Shown here in pieces: positions 9,054 through 17,032 of a stretch of 64,000 nt of DNA. Both the position numbers and the translations under genes were made by a program. Below the pieces are notes generated by a model that saw only the letters and a program-made list of their open reading frames with translations, ran no database searches and was not told the DNA's origin. Position 1 is the stretch's first letter; every line of letters starts with the position of its first letter. Source of the stretch: Rheinheimera sp. D18. Its GTDB lineage: Bacteria; Pseudomonadota; Gammaproteobacteria; Enterobacterales; Alteromonadaceae. The DNA is taken from assembly GCF_004345025.1 (NCBI RefSeq), contig NZ_CP037745.1:1736001-1800000 (forward strand), in the 5' to 3' direction.

Positions 9054-9572
9054 ATGTTTTGGGAATTAATTGCCACCATATTTGCCGGTTTAGGTGCAGC
9101 AGGTATTGCATTATTACTGCGTAAACTTAGCCGTAACCGTGCGCCGCGTTGGTTGGTGCCGGTATTTGCTGGTGCAGCCATGCTTGGCTTTCAAATTCAA
9201 GGTGAATATAGCTGGTATCAATATCAAGCACAGCGTTTACCCAGTGGCGTGGTGGTGGTTAAAGCGATACAGCAACAAACACCATGGCGGCCTTGGAGTT
9301 ACCTGTATCCACAAACACTACGTTTTATCGCCGCGGACATTGCTAATGCGTCAGCCAATACTAAAAACCCCGATGTAAAATTGGTTGATCTGTATTTTTT
9401 TGAACGCCGTGCTATGGCGCGACGAGTGCCGGTAGTACTGCATTGCACTAAGCATGCTAGAGCCGATTTTAATCAACAACTCGACATCCCACTTTCTGAT
9501 GCGCCGTTAAACGGTCAGTGGCAACAGCTGGATGCCGACGATGCGCTAATTAGCGCCGTCTGTGCTAGTTAA
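9054..9572 (+). CDS. Conserved small membrane protein of unknown function
   Basis: The 172-aa protein has two predicted helices near the N-terminus (about residues 2-23 and 33-50), then a soluble domain of about 120 residues. That part includes QGEYSWYQYQAQRLP and LYFFERRAMARRVPVVLHC. I do not recognise a family. It lies between the symporter and the cNMP/CBS/DUF294 gene on the same strand, so a role in the acetate-transport module is possible but unproven. A weak AGGAAATAGCG ribosome-binding region precedes the ATG. Confidence 0.8.
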   Translation: MFWELIATIFAGLGAAGIALLLRKLSRNRAPRWLVPVFAGAAMLGFQIQGEYSWYQYQAQRLPSGVVVVKAIQQQTPWRPWSYLYPQTLRFIAADIANASANTKNPDVKLVDLYFFERRAMARRVPVVLHCTKHARADFNQQLDIPLSDAPLNGQWQQLDADDALISAVCAS

Positions 9573-9640
9573 AAAATGCTAGTTAAACGATATTAGCTAA
9601 GCTTTGCTAATTCACCCTGCTTGTTTTTGCCGGAGCCCAA

Positions 9641-11467
9641 ATGGAAGTTGCTGATGTTAGCCGTTTTCTTGCTGAAACCACCCCCTTTGATCAACTAAGC
9701 GACAGCGAACTTAGCCAATTATCGGCGCAAATTAATGTGTTTTACTGCCAAGCTCAAGGCAAGGTACGCATCGATTCTGACCGTTTACTTATAGTGCGTA
9801 CCGGCATATTTTCACTGTATAGCGATCAGCAGCAGTTACTCACTAAGCTACAAAGCGGTGACTTTTACGGTTATCAACAACTGCTTACTGGCTTAGTGGA
9901 TAATGACACGCTTTTATGTGAAGAAGATGGCTTAATTTATTATCTAGACGCTAAGGCTTTTCATCAATGTCGTTATCAGTACAAAAATATTGATATCTTC
10001 TTTCAGCGTTTATTTAGCCGACGTTTACACCAATACCGAGATCAACAACAAAACACCCGCTTTACGCTTAAAATTAGCGATATTATACAACAACATAAAA
10101 TTGCTATTGCGCCAGAAAAAACCGTACAAGACGCTGCCAAACTGATGTCTGATAGCCGAGTATCATCATTATTAGTTGAAGAAAAAGACAAACTGGTGGG
10201 CATTATAACCGATCGTGATTTGCGTAATCGTGTGTTAGCAGAAGGCTTACCGGCCAGTACTCAGGTTGGTCATGTTATGACCCGTCAACCACACAGTATT
10301 GATCGTCATGCCTACTTGTATGAAGCTGTACAGCAAATGAGCCAGCATAATATTCATCATTTGCCAGTACTAGAACATGGTGTGTGCTGCGCTATGATCA
10401 GTGCCACCGACATTATTCGTAGCCAGCAAGATCATCCGGTTTATCTGATTGGTGAAATTCATCGGCAGCAGAGTGTTGCTGGTTTAGAGCGTTGTAGCCA
10501 ACAAATAGCCGCACTTGCCATTACGTTGAACAAACAACAAGTGCCAGCGCATGAAGCTGGACATGTTATCACCACTATTACCGACGCCCTTACCCAGCGG
10601 TTAATTTATTTAGCTAAACAGCAATTAGGCGAACCACCTTGTGTGTTTAGCTGGTTAGCCTTTGGTTCACAAGCCAGAATGGATCAAAGCTTAAACGCCG
10701 ATCAAGACAATGCATTGTTACTCGAAAAAGAACCGATTGGTGCGGTTGAAGATTACTTTTCTGCTTTAGCCGAATTTGTTTGTCATGGCCTTGCTCAGTG
10801 CGGTATTACGTTGTGCCCCGGCAATATTATGGCCACTAATCCTGAACTACGCTTAAGCTTAAAAGGTTGGTCGGGCCGTTTTACACGCTGGATCGCCACA
10901 CCAACGCCGGAGGCAATTTTAAAATCGAGTATCTTTTTTGATCTTCGAGTAATCGATGGCAGCAAAGGCTTATTTAATGCCTTACAACAAGATATTTTAC
11001 AGCGCACCACTGGTGCACCGCTATTTTTATATCATTTAGCTCAAGCCGCCCTGCAGCGCACGGCACCTCTTGGTTTGTTTAAAAACTTTATTTTAGAGCA
11101 AGACGGAAAATATAAAAAAGGCTTAGATTTAAAAAAGCGCGGTATCAGCTTACTCACCGATTTAGTACGGGTATATGCCCTATCGGCCGGCATTACTGAA
11201 GTAAACACCCGGCGCCGACTACAACAACTGGCCGCACAGGGTATTATTGATAGTAAGGATAGCCAAAACATTAACGATGCCTTTGATTTAATGGCGCAGT
11301 TACGCTGGGAAAAACACCAACGCGATCTGATGCAAGGCCATGATGTAAGCAACTTGCTTGATCCAGTGGATATGTCAGGTTTAGCGCGGCATCAGTTAAA
11401 AGATGGCTTTGCGGTAATTAACGAAGCGCAAGGGCGTTTAAAGCAGCGCTTTTGTCGAGATATGTAA
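9641..11467 (+). CDS. cNMP-binding/CBS/DUF294 nucleotidyltransferase-like signalling protein
   Basis: The 608-aa cytoplasmic protein has three parts: a cyclic-nucleotide-binding-like domain (about residues 10-130), two CBS domains (about 150-270, with SDSRVSSLLV and TDRDLRNRV), and a DUF294 nucleotidyltransferase-like region (about 300-600). The motif FGSQARMDQSLNADQDNALL has the G-S-x-x-R and D-x-D pattern of GlnD-type nucleotidyltransferases. Members of this family are often encoded next to VC_2705-type symporters, suggesting nucleotide-responsive control of transport or acetate use. Its target is unknown. The exonuclease gene begins immediately after its stop codon. Confidence 0.88.
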   Translation: MEVADVSRFLAETTPFDQLSDSELSQLSAQINVFYCQAQGKVRIDSDRLLIVRTGIFSLYSDQQQLLTKLQSGDFYGYQQLLTGLVDNDTLLCEEDGLIYYLDAKAFHQCRYQYKNIDIFFQRLFSRRLHQYRDQQQNTRFTLKISDIIQQHKIAIAPEKTVQDAAKLMSDSRVSSLLVEEKDKLVGIITDRDLRNRVLAEGLPASTQVGHVMTRQPHSIDRHAYLYEAVQQMSQHNIHHLPVLEHGVCCAMISATDIIRSQQDHPVYLIGEIHRQQSVAGLERCSQQIAALAITLNKQQVPAHEAGHVITTITDALTQRLIYLAKQQLGEPPCVFSWLAFGSQARMDQSLNADQDNALLLEKEPIGAVEDYFSALAEFVCHGLAQCGITLCPGNIMATNPELRLSLKGWSGRFTRWIATPTPEAILKSSIFFDLRVIDGSKGLFNALQQDILQRTTGAPLFLYHLAQAALQRTAPLGLFKNFILEQDGKYKKGLDLKKRGISLLTDLVRVYALSAGITEVNTRRRLQQLAAQGIIDSKDSQNINDAFDLMAQLRWEKHQRDLMQGHDVSNLLDPVDMSGLARHQLKDGFAVINEAQGRLKQRFCRDM

Positions 11468-12130
11468 ATGATCAATTGGTGGTGGCGACAAAAAAACCTA
11501 ACCGACAATGTCGTTACAGGCTTTGCTAGCACCGTATTGCCAGCGGGCAATAGTCTAGTTGAACAGAGTAACTTTCTCGCGTTAGATTTAGAATTAACCG
11601 GCCTAAACCCAAGCAAAGACTATATTGTTAGCATTGGTTGGGTGCCAATACGTCAACAAGAAATTGTATTAGCAGAGGCTAAACACTATTTAATAAATAG
11701 CCCAATAAGTGTCGGCCAAAGCGCTATTTATCATGGCCTGCATGATAACCAACTAAAACAGGGTATTGACATAAAAACGGTATTAACCGAACTATTACGC
11801 CAATATGCAGGTTATGTATTTGTTGCCCACCACAGTAAATTAGATGAACAGTTTTTGCGGGTAGCCTGTAAACGCAGTTTTGGTAAAGCGCCGCGCTTTA
11901 AATTTGTTGATACCATGCAAGTAGAATGGCAGCGCCTATTACGCCAAGGTAAGGTAGTAAAGCATGATGCATTAAAGCTATCTAGCTGCTTACAGCGCCA
12001 TGGTTTGCCAGTTATGCCTAATCATCACGCACTTGAAGACGCATACAGCTGTGCGCTGTTACTACTTAGCCAGCTAAGGCTTGGCGGCAATAATATGACC
12101 TTAGCTGACTTATATTTATTGTCGCGTTAA
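11468..12130 (+). CDS. DEDDh 3'-5' exonuclease (DnaQ-like)
   Basis: The 220-aa protein carries the three exonuclease motifs: ALDLELTGL (D-x-E, ExoI), FVAHHSKLDEQFL (Asp, ExoII) and HHALEDAYSC (His and Asp, ExoIII). It resembles the DNA polymerase III epsilon-like exonucleases seen behind DUF294 genes in relatives. Its ATG follows the TAA of the preceding gene with no gap, so the two are translationally linked. The substrate, DNA or RNA, is unknown. An N-terminal extension of about 35 residues precedes the domain. Confidence 0.87.
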   Translation: MINWWWRQKNLTDNVVTGFASTVLPAGNSLVEQSNFLALDLELTGLNPSKDYIVSIGWVPIRQQEIVLAEAKHYLINSPISVGQSAIYHGLHDNQLKQGIDIKTVLTELLRQYAGYVFVAHHSKLDEQFLRVACKRSFGKAPRFKFVDTMQVEWQRLLRQGKVVKHDALKLSSCLQRHGLPVMPNHHALEDAYSCALLLLSQLRLGGNNMTLADLYLLSR

Positions 12131-12152
12131 AAGCGTTATTTTAACCCTAACC

Positions 12153-12659
12153 TTATATTAAAGGCTTTTGCATATATACCGCCTGTTGGCCAGTATAGCT
12201 GTGCAGCGCTTGCTGGCCCTGATCACTTGTTACCGCTACTGTGCTAAACCCATTCCGTTGCCAATACGGCACCGCTCCCTGCACGGCAACTAAAGCTAAA
12301 TTGGTTAGTCCACGCTCAGCAGCAAAGCGCAGCGCTTGTTGTAATAATTGTTGCGCCAAGCCTAAACCTCTAGCACGGTTGTCTACCGCCATATCATGTA
12401 AATACAGCGTATTAGCATTAACAACTTGTTTAAAGGGGCTTCCTAACGGCGCAATGTCGCCAATCATCGCGGGATAACTTAATAAGTACGCCAATACGTG
12501 TTTAGCATTACTTTCAGCTAACCAGCAGCTCTGCGGTTGTGCAGCTAAGCGTTGGTTTAACAGCTCAGGCGCCTCAAACAGTGCATCGCTGTAACAGCTG
12601 TCTTGAATGGTTATTACTGCGGGTAAATCAGCCGGCGTTATTAATCGAATGGTTGTCAC
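12153..12659 (-). CDS. GNAT-family N-acetyltransferase
   Basis: The 168-aa protein has the GNAT acetyl-CoA-binding motif in VDNRARGLGLAQQLL and the downstream YWQRNGFS motif. It starts five bases after the stop of the maa-type gene, so the two are co-transcribed. The acceptor is unknown. It is convergent with the exonuclease gene, with a 22-bp gap and no clear terminator between them. Confidence 0.88.
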   Translation of the reverse strand: MTTIRLITPADLPAVITIQDSCYSDALFEAPELLNQRLAAQPQSCWLAESNAKHVLAYLLSYPAMIGDIAPLGSPFKQVVNANTLYLHDMAVDNRARGLGLAQQLLQQALRFAAERGLTNLALVAVQGAVPYWQRNGFSTVAVTSDQGQQALHSYTGQQAVYMQKPLI

Positions 12660-12664
12660 GTGTA

Positions 12665-13225
12665 CTACTCTGTAATTAATTTAATAACCTTGCAGGGGTT
12701 ACCTGCGGCAACTACACCGGGCGGAATATCTTTACTCACAACGCTACCCGCCGCAATTACGCTGCCAGCACCAATAGTTACGCCGGGTAAAATAATGGCA
12801 CCACCGCCTAGCCAAACGTCATCGCCAATAACGACCGGTAAGGCTTGTTCCAGTAAAGTACGCCGTTTTATTGGCTCTAACGGATGGTTTACCGTATAAA
12901 TTTGTACTGCTGGGCCAAAAAATACATTATTACCGATATGCACCGGCGCGACATCCAACACCACGCAATTAAAATTAAAAAACACTTTATTGCCCGCGTG
13001 AATGTTATAGCCGTAGTCGCAAAAAAACGGGGGTTCAATATAGAAATGTTTACCGGTGTCGGGCAACCAGTGACTTAATAGGCTTCGCCGCAGTACCGCA
13101 TCGTCAGGCGAACTTTGGTTAAATTGGTGTTGATAACGCCTCGCTAGCGCACGTTCAGCAACTAAGGCTTTATCTAACGGGTTATACCACTGCCCTGCTA
13201 ACATTTTTTGCTTTTCTGTTGGCAT
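12665..13225 (-). CDS. maa: Maltose O-acetyltransferase-type hexapeptide acetyltransferase
   Basis: The 186-aa protein begins with the maltose acetyltransferase N-terminal helix region (KMLAGQWYNPLDKAL). A left-handed beta-helix of hexapeptide repeats follows (about residues 70-180, e.g. GDDVWLGGGAIILPGVTIGA). The catalytic His lies in YTVNHPL. It transfers acetyl from acetyl-CoA to sugar hydroxyls such as maltose, glucose or galactosides. It lies 30 bp past the efp terminator and forms a pair with the GNAT gene. Confidence 0.88.
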   Translation of the reverse strand: MPTEKQKMLAGQWYNPLDKALVAERALARRYQHQFNQSSPDDAVLRRSLLSHWLPDTGKHFYIEPPFFCDYGYNIHAGNKVFFNFNCVVLDVAPVHIGNNVFFGPAVQIYTVNHPLEPIKRRTLLEQALPVVIGDDVWLGGGAIILPGVTIGAGSVIAAGSVVSKDIPPGVVAAGNPCKVIKLITE

Positions 13226-13255
13226 AGATGGCTCCCAAACAGTTTATTTCAGCAT

Positions 13256-13280
13256 AAAAAAAGGCGCCGCAGCGCCTTTT
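13256..13280 (-). terminator. Intrinsic terminator after efp
   Basis: On the minus strand AAAAGGCGC-TGCG-GCGCCTTTT, a 9-bp stem, runs into a T-tract. It lies 15 bp after the efp stop and before the maa start. Confidence 0.85.
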
Positions 13281-13295
13281 CTCAAGTAGTTAAGC

Positions 13296-13853
13296 TTATT
13301 TAGCGCGGCTACGGTATTCGTCGGTACGGGTGTCAATTTCAATCTTGTCACCTTCATCTACAAATGCTGGAACCATTAACTCAAAACCAGTTTCAATTTT
13401 AGCTGGCTTTAACACTTTACCTGAGGTATCACCACGGGCTGCAGGTTCGGTGTAAATTACTTTGCGTACTACTACAGTTGGCAAGTCTACAGAAATAGGA
13501 CGCTCGTTGTAGAACACCACTGAACACTCCATACCGTCAACCAGGTATTTAAGTGCTTCAGTCATGTTTTCGGCTTCAACTTCAAACTGGTTATATTCCT
13601 GATCCATAAATACATACATAGGATCAGCGAAATAAGAATAGGTTACTTCTTTAGTTTCTAATAAAACCTGTTCAAACTTGTCATCAGCACGGTATACCGT
13701 TTCCATGCCCTGACCATTTAACAGGTTTTTCATTTTCATTTTAACAACGGCTGAGTTACGGCCTGATTTATTAAATTCGGCTTTTAAAATTACCATCGCT
13801 TCGGTGCCAACCATTATTACCTGACCCGCGCGAAGTTCTTGAGCTACTTTCAT
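13296..13853 (-). CDS. efp: Elongation factor P, Arg32 (rhamnosylated) type
   Basis: EF-P rescues ribosomes stalled on polyproline stretches. The protein has the KOW-like domain I, two OB domains and the usual C-terminus ([14 protein letters not shown]). The modification loop reads [10 protein letters not shown]. Starting at the second of two adjacent Met codons puts the arginine at exactly position 32, as in the EarP-dependent family; an ATG at 13856 would add one residue. This Arg is rhamnosylated by EarP in Pseudomonas, Neisseria and Shewanella. It lies 21 bp after earP, on the same strand, and ends at a terminator. Confidence 0.96.
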   Translation of the reverse strand: MKVAQELRAGQVIMVGTEAMVILKAEFNKSGRNSAVVKMKMKNLLNGQGMETVYRADDKFEQVLLETKEVTYSYFADPMYVFMDQEYNQFEVEAENMTEALKYLVDGMECSVVFYNERPISVDLPTVVVRKVIYTEPAARGDTSGKVLKPAKIETGFELMVPAFVDEGDKIEIDTRTDEYRSRAK

Positions 13854-13874
13854 CATGACTGTTATATCTTCTCG

Positions 13875-15047
13875 TTAGGAAAAATTGTGACGTATTATAA
13901 ATTTTTTTTCAGCAAAGTGCACGAGGTTGCTAGCAAGATCCCCATTTAAGGTTAACTCTGTGTGCCACTTTAGGTTATGTTCGGCTATCTGCGGCAATAA
14001 TGCACTAAATACTTGCCAACTGTCGGCTAAATCAGCAGTTGTATTCCACGCTAGCCAGAATTCCTGTACTATTTCAGCCATGTTTTCTGACATTTTTTCG
14101 CAATAACGCTGCATAAATGCCTTAAGTTTATCTAAATGTGCTTGCTCGGCTTGACGATAAATTTGCCAAATAAAGGGTTTAGCCGCCCAATGTGCGCGGA
14201 TTATTGAGTCTTCACCGCGAACAAAATTAACATCACAAGCCCATAGTAGCTTGTCATAATTATCTTGCGCCATAAACGGCAGCACTTTGAGCCGAAGCGC
14301 ACCTAGCGTTATATCCCCACTGGCAGCTAGCGCAGGATATAAGCTCAACAGTTGTTGTGCTAACACGCCCTCGGGTACCAGGCATAATATTGATCGGTCT
14401 GAATGCTGCCAGTACTGTAATAAGCTATCGATTTTAGGATGATCGTAGGCAAACAAGGAAATTTTTTGTTGATAGTTAATACTGTTAGTTATGCCTAGAT
14501 CGCACCAAAATTTATGCTGTAAATCTGCGTTAGCGATAAATTGTTCCGCGCACTGACGTAAATCTTTCTCTTGCAACAAGCCACCCGTAGCAGAAGTAAA
14601 ACCCGGGAAGTAAAAGTGTTTATCTAAGGCTAAATGCGGTTGTGGTGAGGGCAACGCGTGACAGCCTTCTACCCAAGATTCAGCCGATAAATATTCTAAA
14701 TTCAACCATAAAGGTTTTACCGGCTGTGCTGTCATTAGTTGCTGATATGGCATAGGAATAGTGCAGGCTAAGGCTTCAATAACGACATCGGCAACAGCGT
14801 TTTTCTGCCAGTCAGTTGTGGTTGACCACAAGCATATTGTTACGCCAGCAAGTTGCTGCACTGCTAGATTGGTATCTAATTGAGGGCAAATTTTGGCAAA
14901 ACTGGCTAAATCATCAACCCATAGTTTAACGGCGATATTGTGTTCAGTCGCTAATTGTCGGCTTAAACGCCAACAAATACCGATATCGCCAAAGTTGTCG
15001 ATAACGGCACAAAAAATATCCCAACGCCAATTTACTAATGTCGTCAT
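13875..15047 (-). CDS. earP: EF-P arginine rhamnosyltransferase EarP
   Basis: The 390-aa GT-B glycosyltransferase (old name DUF2331) attaches L-rhamnose from dTDP-L-rhamnose to Arg32 of EF-P. The N-terminal motif DNFGDIGICWRLSRQL contains Asp17 and Asp21, matching the catalytic-region aspartates. The conserved RGEDSIIRAHWA motif, with its essential Glu, lies near residue 275. Its ATG overlaps the TAA of the upstream gene by one base (TAATG), indicating translational coupling. The rhamnose-synthesis genes are not in the window. Confidence 0.96.
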   Translation of the reverse strand: MTTLVNWRWDIFCAVIDNFGDIGICWRLSRQLATEHNIAVKLWVDDLASFAKICPQLDTNLAVQQLAGVTICLWSTTTDWQKNAVADVVIEALACTIPMPYQQLMTAQPVKPLWLNLEYLSAESWVEGCHALPSPQPHLALDKHFYFPGFTSATGGLLQEKDLRQCAEQFIANADLQHKFWCDLGITNSINYQQKISLFAYDHPKIDSLLQYWQHSDRSILCLVPEGVLAQQLLSLYPALAASGDITLGALRLKVLPFMAQDNYDKLLWACDVNFVRGEDSIIRAHWAAKPFIWQIYRQAEQAHLDKLKAFMQRYCEKMSENMAEIVQEFWLAWNTTADLADSWQVFSALLPQIAEHNLKWHTELTLNGDLASNLVHFAEKKFIIRHNFS

Positions 15048-15574
15048 TAATTAGGCTCATTTTCGGTTAATTCAGACGGATATAATGCAAGAAGACCACT
15101 TTTCCCCTGGATATCGCCGATAAGCCAGATTTGCTCAAACGGATGCTGTTTGGGCATATTTAACCGTTTGCAATTGCTGAGTATGTCTTGTCGGGTCCAC
15201 AGTGGGTTAGCATTACGGATCACTAGCCAAACTCGGTCGGAATTATATATTTTCTCTGCTTTGTTGCTGATCAGTCGATTAAGTGCCGCCACTAGCCTAC
15301 GCTCTGGTGGTGTGCGCAGTAATGCAATCAACTCTTTATGAATATTATCGCCAATTTCACGGCCAAGAATAAGCATGGCTTCGGCTTCACTGCCATATAA
15401 GTGGGCTATTTCTAAATCAAGCCGTTGTTCAGCTAAGTAACATGACACATCAGGCTGCGACGGTTCGTTATGCCAAATATGGCGCATTTCAATACCAAAA
15501 CGCTGTTCATATAAACGCATAAATAACCGTGCTGCGTCATGCTCTAAGCGAATTTTCTCTTCACTTCCGTTCAT
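15047..15574 (-). CDS. Unknown 175-aa protein coupled to earP
   Basis: I do not recognise a named family. The soluble 175-aa protein has an N-terminal helix (KIRLEHDAARLFMRLYEQ). Next comes PDVSCYL (Pro41-Asp42) and LDLEIAHLYG (Asp53, Glu55), faintly like a PD-(D/E)xK nuclease fold but without the usual Lys. Its start overlaps the end of the rhodanese gene by 14 bp and its stop overlaps the earP start. It is therefore tightly embedded in the earP-efp transcript. No signal peptide or membrane helix is seen. Confidence 0.8.
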   Translation of the reverse strand: MNGSEEKIRLEHDAARLFMRLYEQRFGIEMRHIWHNEPSQPDVSCYLAEQRLDLEIAHLYGSEAEAMLILGREIGDNIHKELIALLRTPPERRLVAALNRLISNKAEKIYNSDRVWLVIRNANPLWTRQDILSNCKRLNMPKQHPFEQIWLIGDIQGKSGLLALYPSELTENEPN

Positions 15575-15890
15575 GTTCGCTATTAAGTTTCTGCTTTAAA
15601 TCTTCATAACCGCCTTTATTAACCACATTGCTGTAGCCAAGTTGCTGTAAGGTTTCTAGCGCTACATCGGCTCGTCGACCGCTTTTACAATATACGGCGA
15701 TTGGGGTGTCCTTACTTAGGTTGAGCTTGGCTACACCCGATGCAATCTCGGTATGAGGAATATTAACGGTATTAACAAGATGACCAGCGGCATATTCATC
15801 TGCGCTTCGCACATCAATCCATACCGTCTGTGGCGGTGTTGCTGTACAAGCTGTAATTACCAACAGCAATAAAGCTATTAACGTTTTCAT
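15561..15890 (-). CDS. Rhodanese-domain lipoprotein (PspE-like)
   Basis: Starting at 15890 gives a 109-aa protein with a lipoprotein signal peptide (KTLIALLLLVITAC, lipobox ITAC) and a single rhodanese domain. The active-site loop is VYCKSGRRAD, with Cys as the sulfur carrier. GGAG lies eight bases before this ATG, so it is preferred over a start at 15908. It is likely a periplasm-facing sulfurtransferase. It is 21 bp downstream of the LysE-type gene and overlaps the next gene. Confidence 0.88.
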   Translation of the reverse strand: MKTLIALLLLVITACTATPPQTVWIDVRSADEYAAGHLVNTVNIPHTEIASGVAKLNLSKDTPIAVYCKSGRRADVALETLQQLGYSNVVNKGGYEDLKQKLNSEHERK

Positions 15891-15911
15891 TAGCACGGCT
15901 CCAAACAATAA

Positions 15912-16541
15912 TTAAATAATATTCACGGGTGTAAAATAGTAACGCCAAACCTCTACTACCACAGGTACTATCGACAATAACAAGATAACACCCATGCTAA
16001 TGTTGAAAATACGTTGAAAGATAGCTTTGGTTAACAATGAGCGCAGCGCAGCACCAAACACTAACCATAAACCAACACAGGGAAACGCCATCAATAAAAA
16101 TGCCAGCGTAATAACGCTAACATCAATCCAATATACGCCGCCGACCACAGTAAAAGCGGCCACAGCACTACTGGCCATCACCCACGCTTTACCGTTAATC
16201 CACTGAAATAACGCTGCTTGGATAAAACTAAAGGGTTTACTTTTGCCCTGCTCTATCGATTTGGGCTCAGCACTAGCAATTTTCCAAGCCAACCATATAA
16301 GGTAAGCAACGCCTAATACTTTAATTAGCTGATGTAAATGTGGATAACGCTCAAACACCACACCAAAACCTAGCCCGACCAACATCACCATCAACGGGAA
16401 ACCCAAACAAATGCCAAGCCAATGTGGCACGCTGGCTTTAACGCCATAATTCATGCCTGATGACATGATCATGACGTTATTTGGCCCAGGCGTAATAGTG
16501 GTTGAAAAGGCAAAGAACAATACCGCTAAAAAAAGTTCCAT
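15912..16541 (-). CDS. LysE/RhtB-family exporter
   Basis: The inner-membrane protein has about six helices. The family signature FSTTITPGPNNVMIM is at the N-terminus. The start at 16541 (MELFLAV) fits the family; an upstream in-frame ATG at 16595 would add 18 residues and lacks support. These proteins export amino acids or derivatives; the substrate cannot be read from sequence. It heads a probable five-gene run through efp. Confidence 0.87.
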   Translation of the reverse strand: MELFLAVLFFAFSTTITPGPNNVMIMSSGMNYGVKASVPHWLGICLGFPLMVMLVGLGFGVVFERYPHLHQLIKVLGVAYLIWLAWKIASAEPKSIEQGKSKPFSFIQAALFQWINGKAWVMASSAVAAFTVVGGVYWIDVSVITLAFLLMAFPCVGLWLVFGAALRSLLTKAIFQRIFNISMGVILLLSIVPVVVEVWRYYFTPVNII

Positions 16542-16684
16542 GATAAACCTGCAGTTTAAGTAAGCTGTAATGGTTAACAATAATACCAGAGTCAACTGGC
16601 AATAAATAACTATAACAAGACTTTACATCGTTAAACACTTTGCATCGTTAAATATTTGTGTCATGTTATATAAGCAGTACTTGC

Positions 16685-16702
16685 TAGGTTGGTAACAACC
16701 TA
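16685..16702. repeat. Small inverted repeat before the DUF3185 gene
   Basis: TAGGTTG-GTAA-CAACCTA is a perfect 7-bp dyad with a tetraloop. It lies between the divergent LysE-type and DUF3185 genes, with a 10-bp direct repeat CATCGTTAAA at 16626 and 16643 nearby. It may be an operator; no regulator is known. Confidence 0.45.
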
Positions 16703-16772
16703 ATATGCAAGGCAATAACATATTCACACTTAACACCGTAAAATATAATATAACTACAGTAATGGAGCATGT

Positions 16773-16967
16773 ATGAATAAGATTATTGGTTTAGCGCTAT
16801 TAGTTGCCGGAGCTATTTTGCTATATTTTGGCTACACCGAGTACAACTCTACCGCTTCACAGGTAACAGAAATGGTAACCGGTAACCCAACCGACAATTC
16901 AATTTGGTTTTTAGTCGGTGGCGCTATTGCCGCCATTGTTGGTCTTGGTGTGTTACTGAAAAAGTAA
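16773..16967 (+). CDS. DUF3185-family small membrane protein
   Basis: The 64-aa protein has two membrane helices (about residues 5-20 and 44-61) separated by a short polar loop with NPTDNS. It matches DUF3185, small bacterial membrane proteins of unknown role. A TGGAGC ribosome-binding site precedes the ATG. The gene is monocistronic and ends at a bidirectional terminator shared with glnS. Confidence 0.88.
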   Translation: MNKIIGLALLVAGAILLYFGYTEYNSTASQVTEMVTGNPTDNSIWFLVGGAIAAIVGLGVLLKK

Positions 16968-16974
16968 TAACAAT

Positions 16975-17019
16975 AAAAAAAGCCGCTACTGTACTAACCA
17001 GAACAGTAGCGGCCTTTTT
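16975..17019. terminator. Bidirectional intrinsic terminator between DUF3185 and glnS
   Basis: GCCGCTACTGT (16982-16992) pairs perfectly with ACAGTAGCGGC (17003-17013). An A-tract on the left and a T-tract on the right let it serve both convergent genes. Confidence 0.9.
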
Positions 17020-17032
17020 ATACAGATATATT

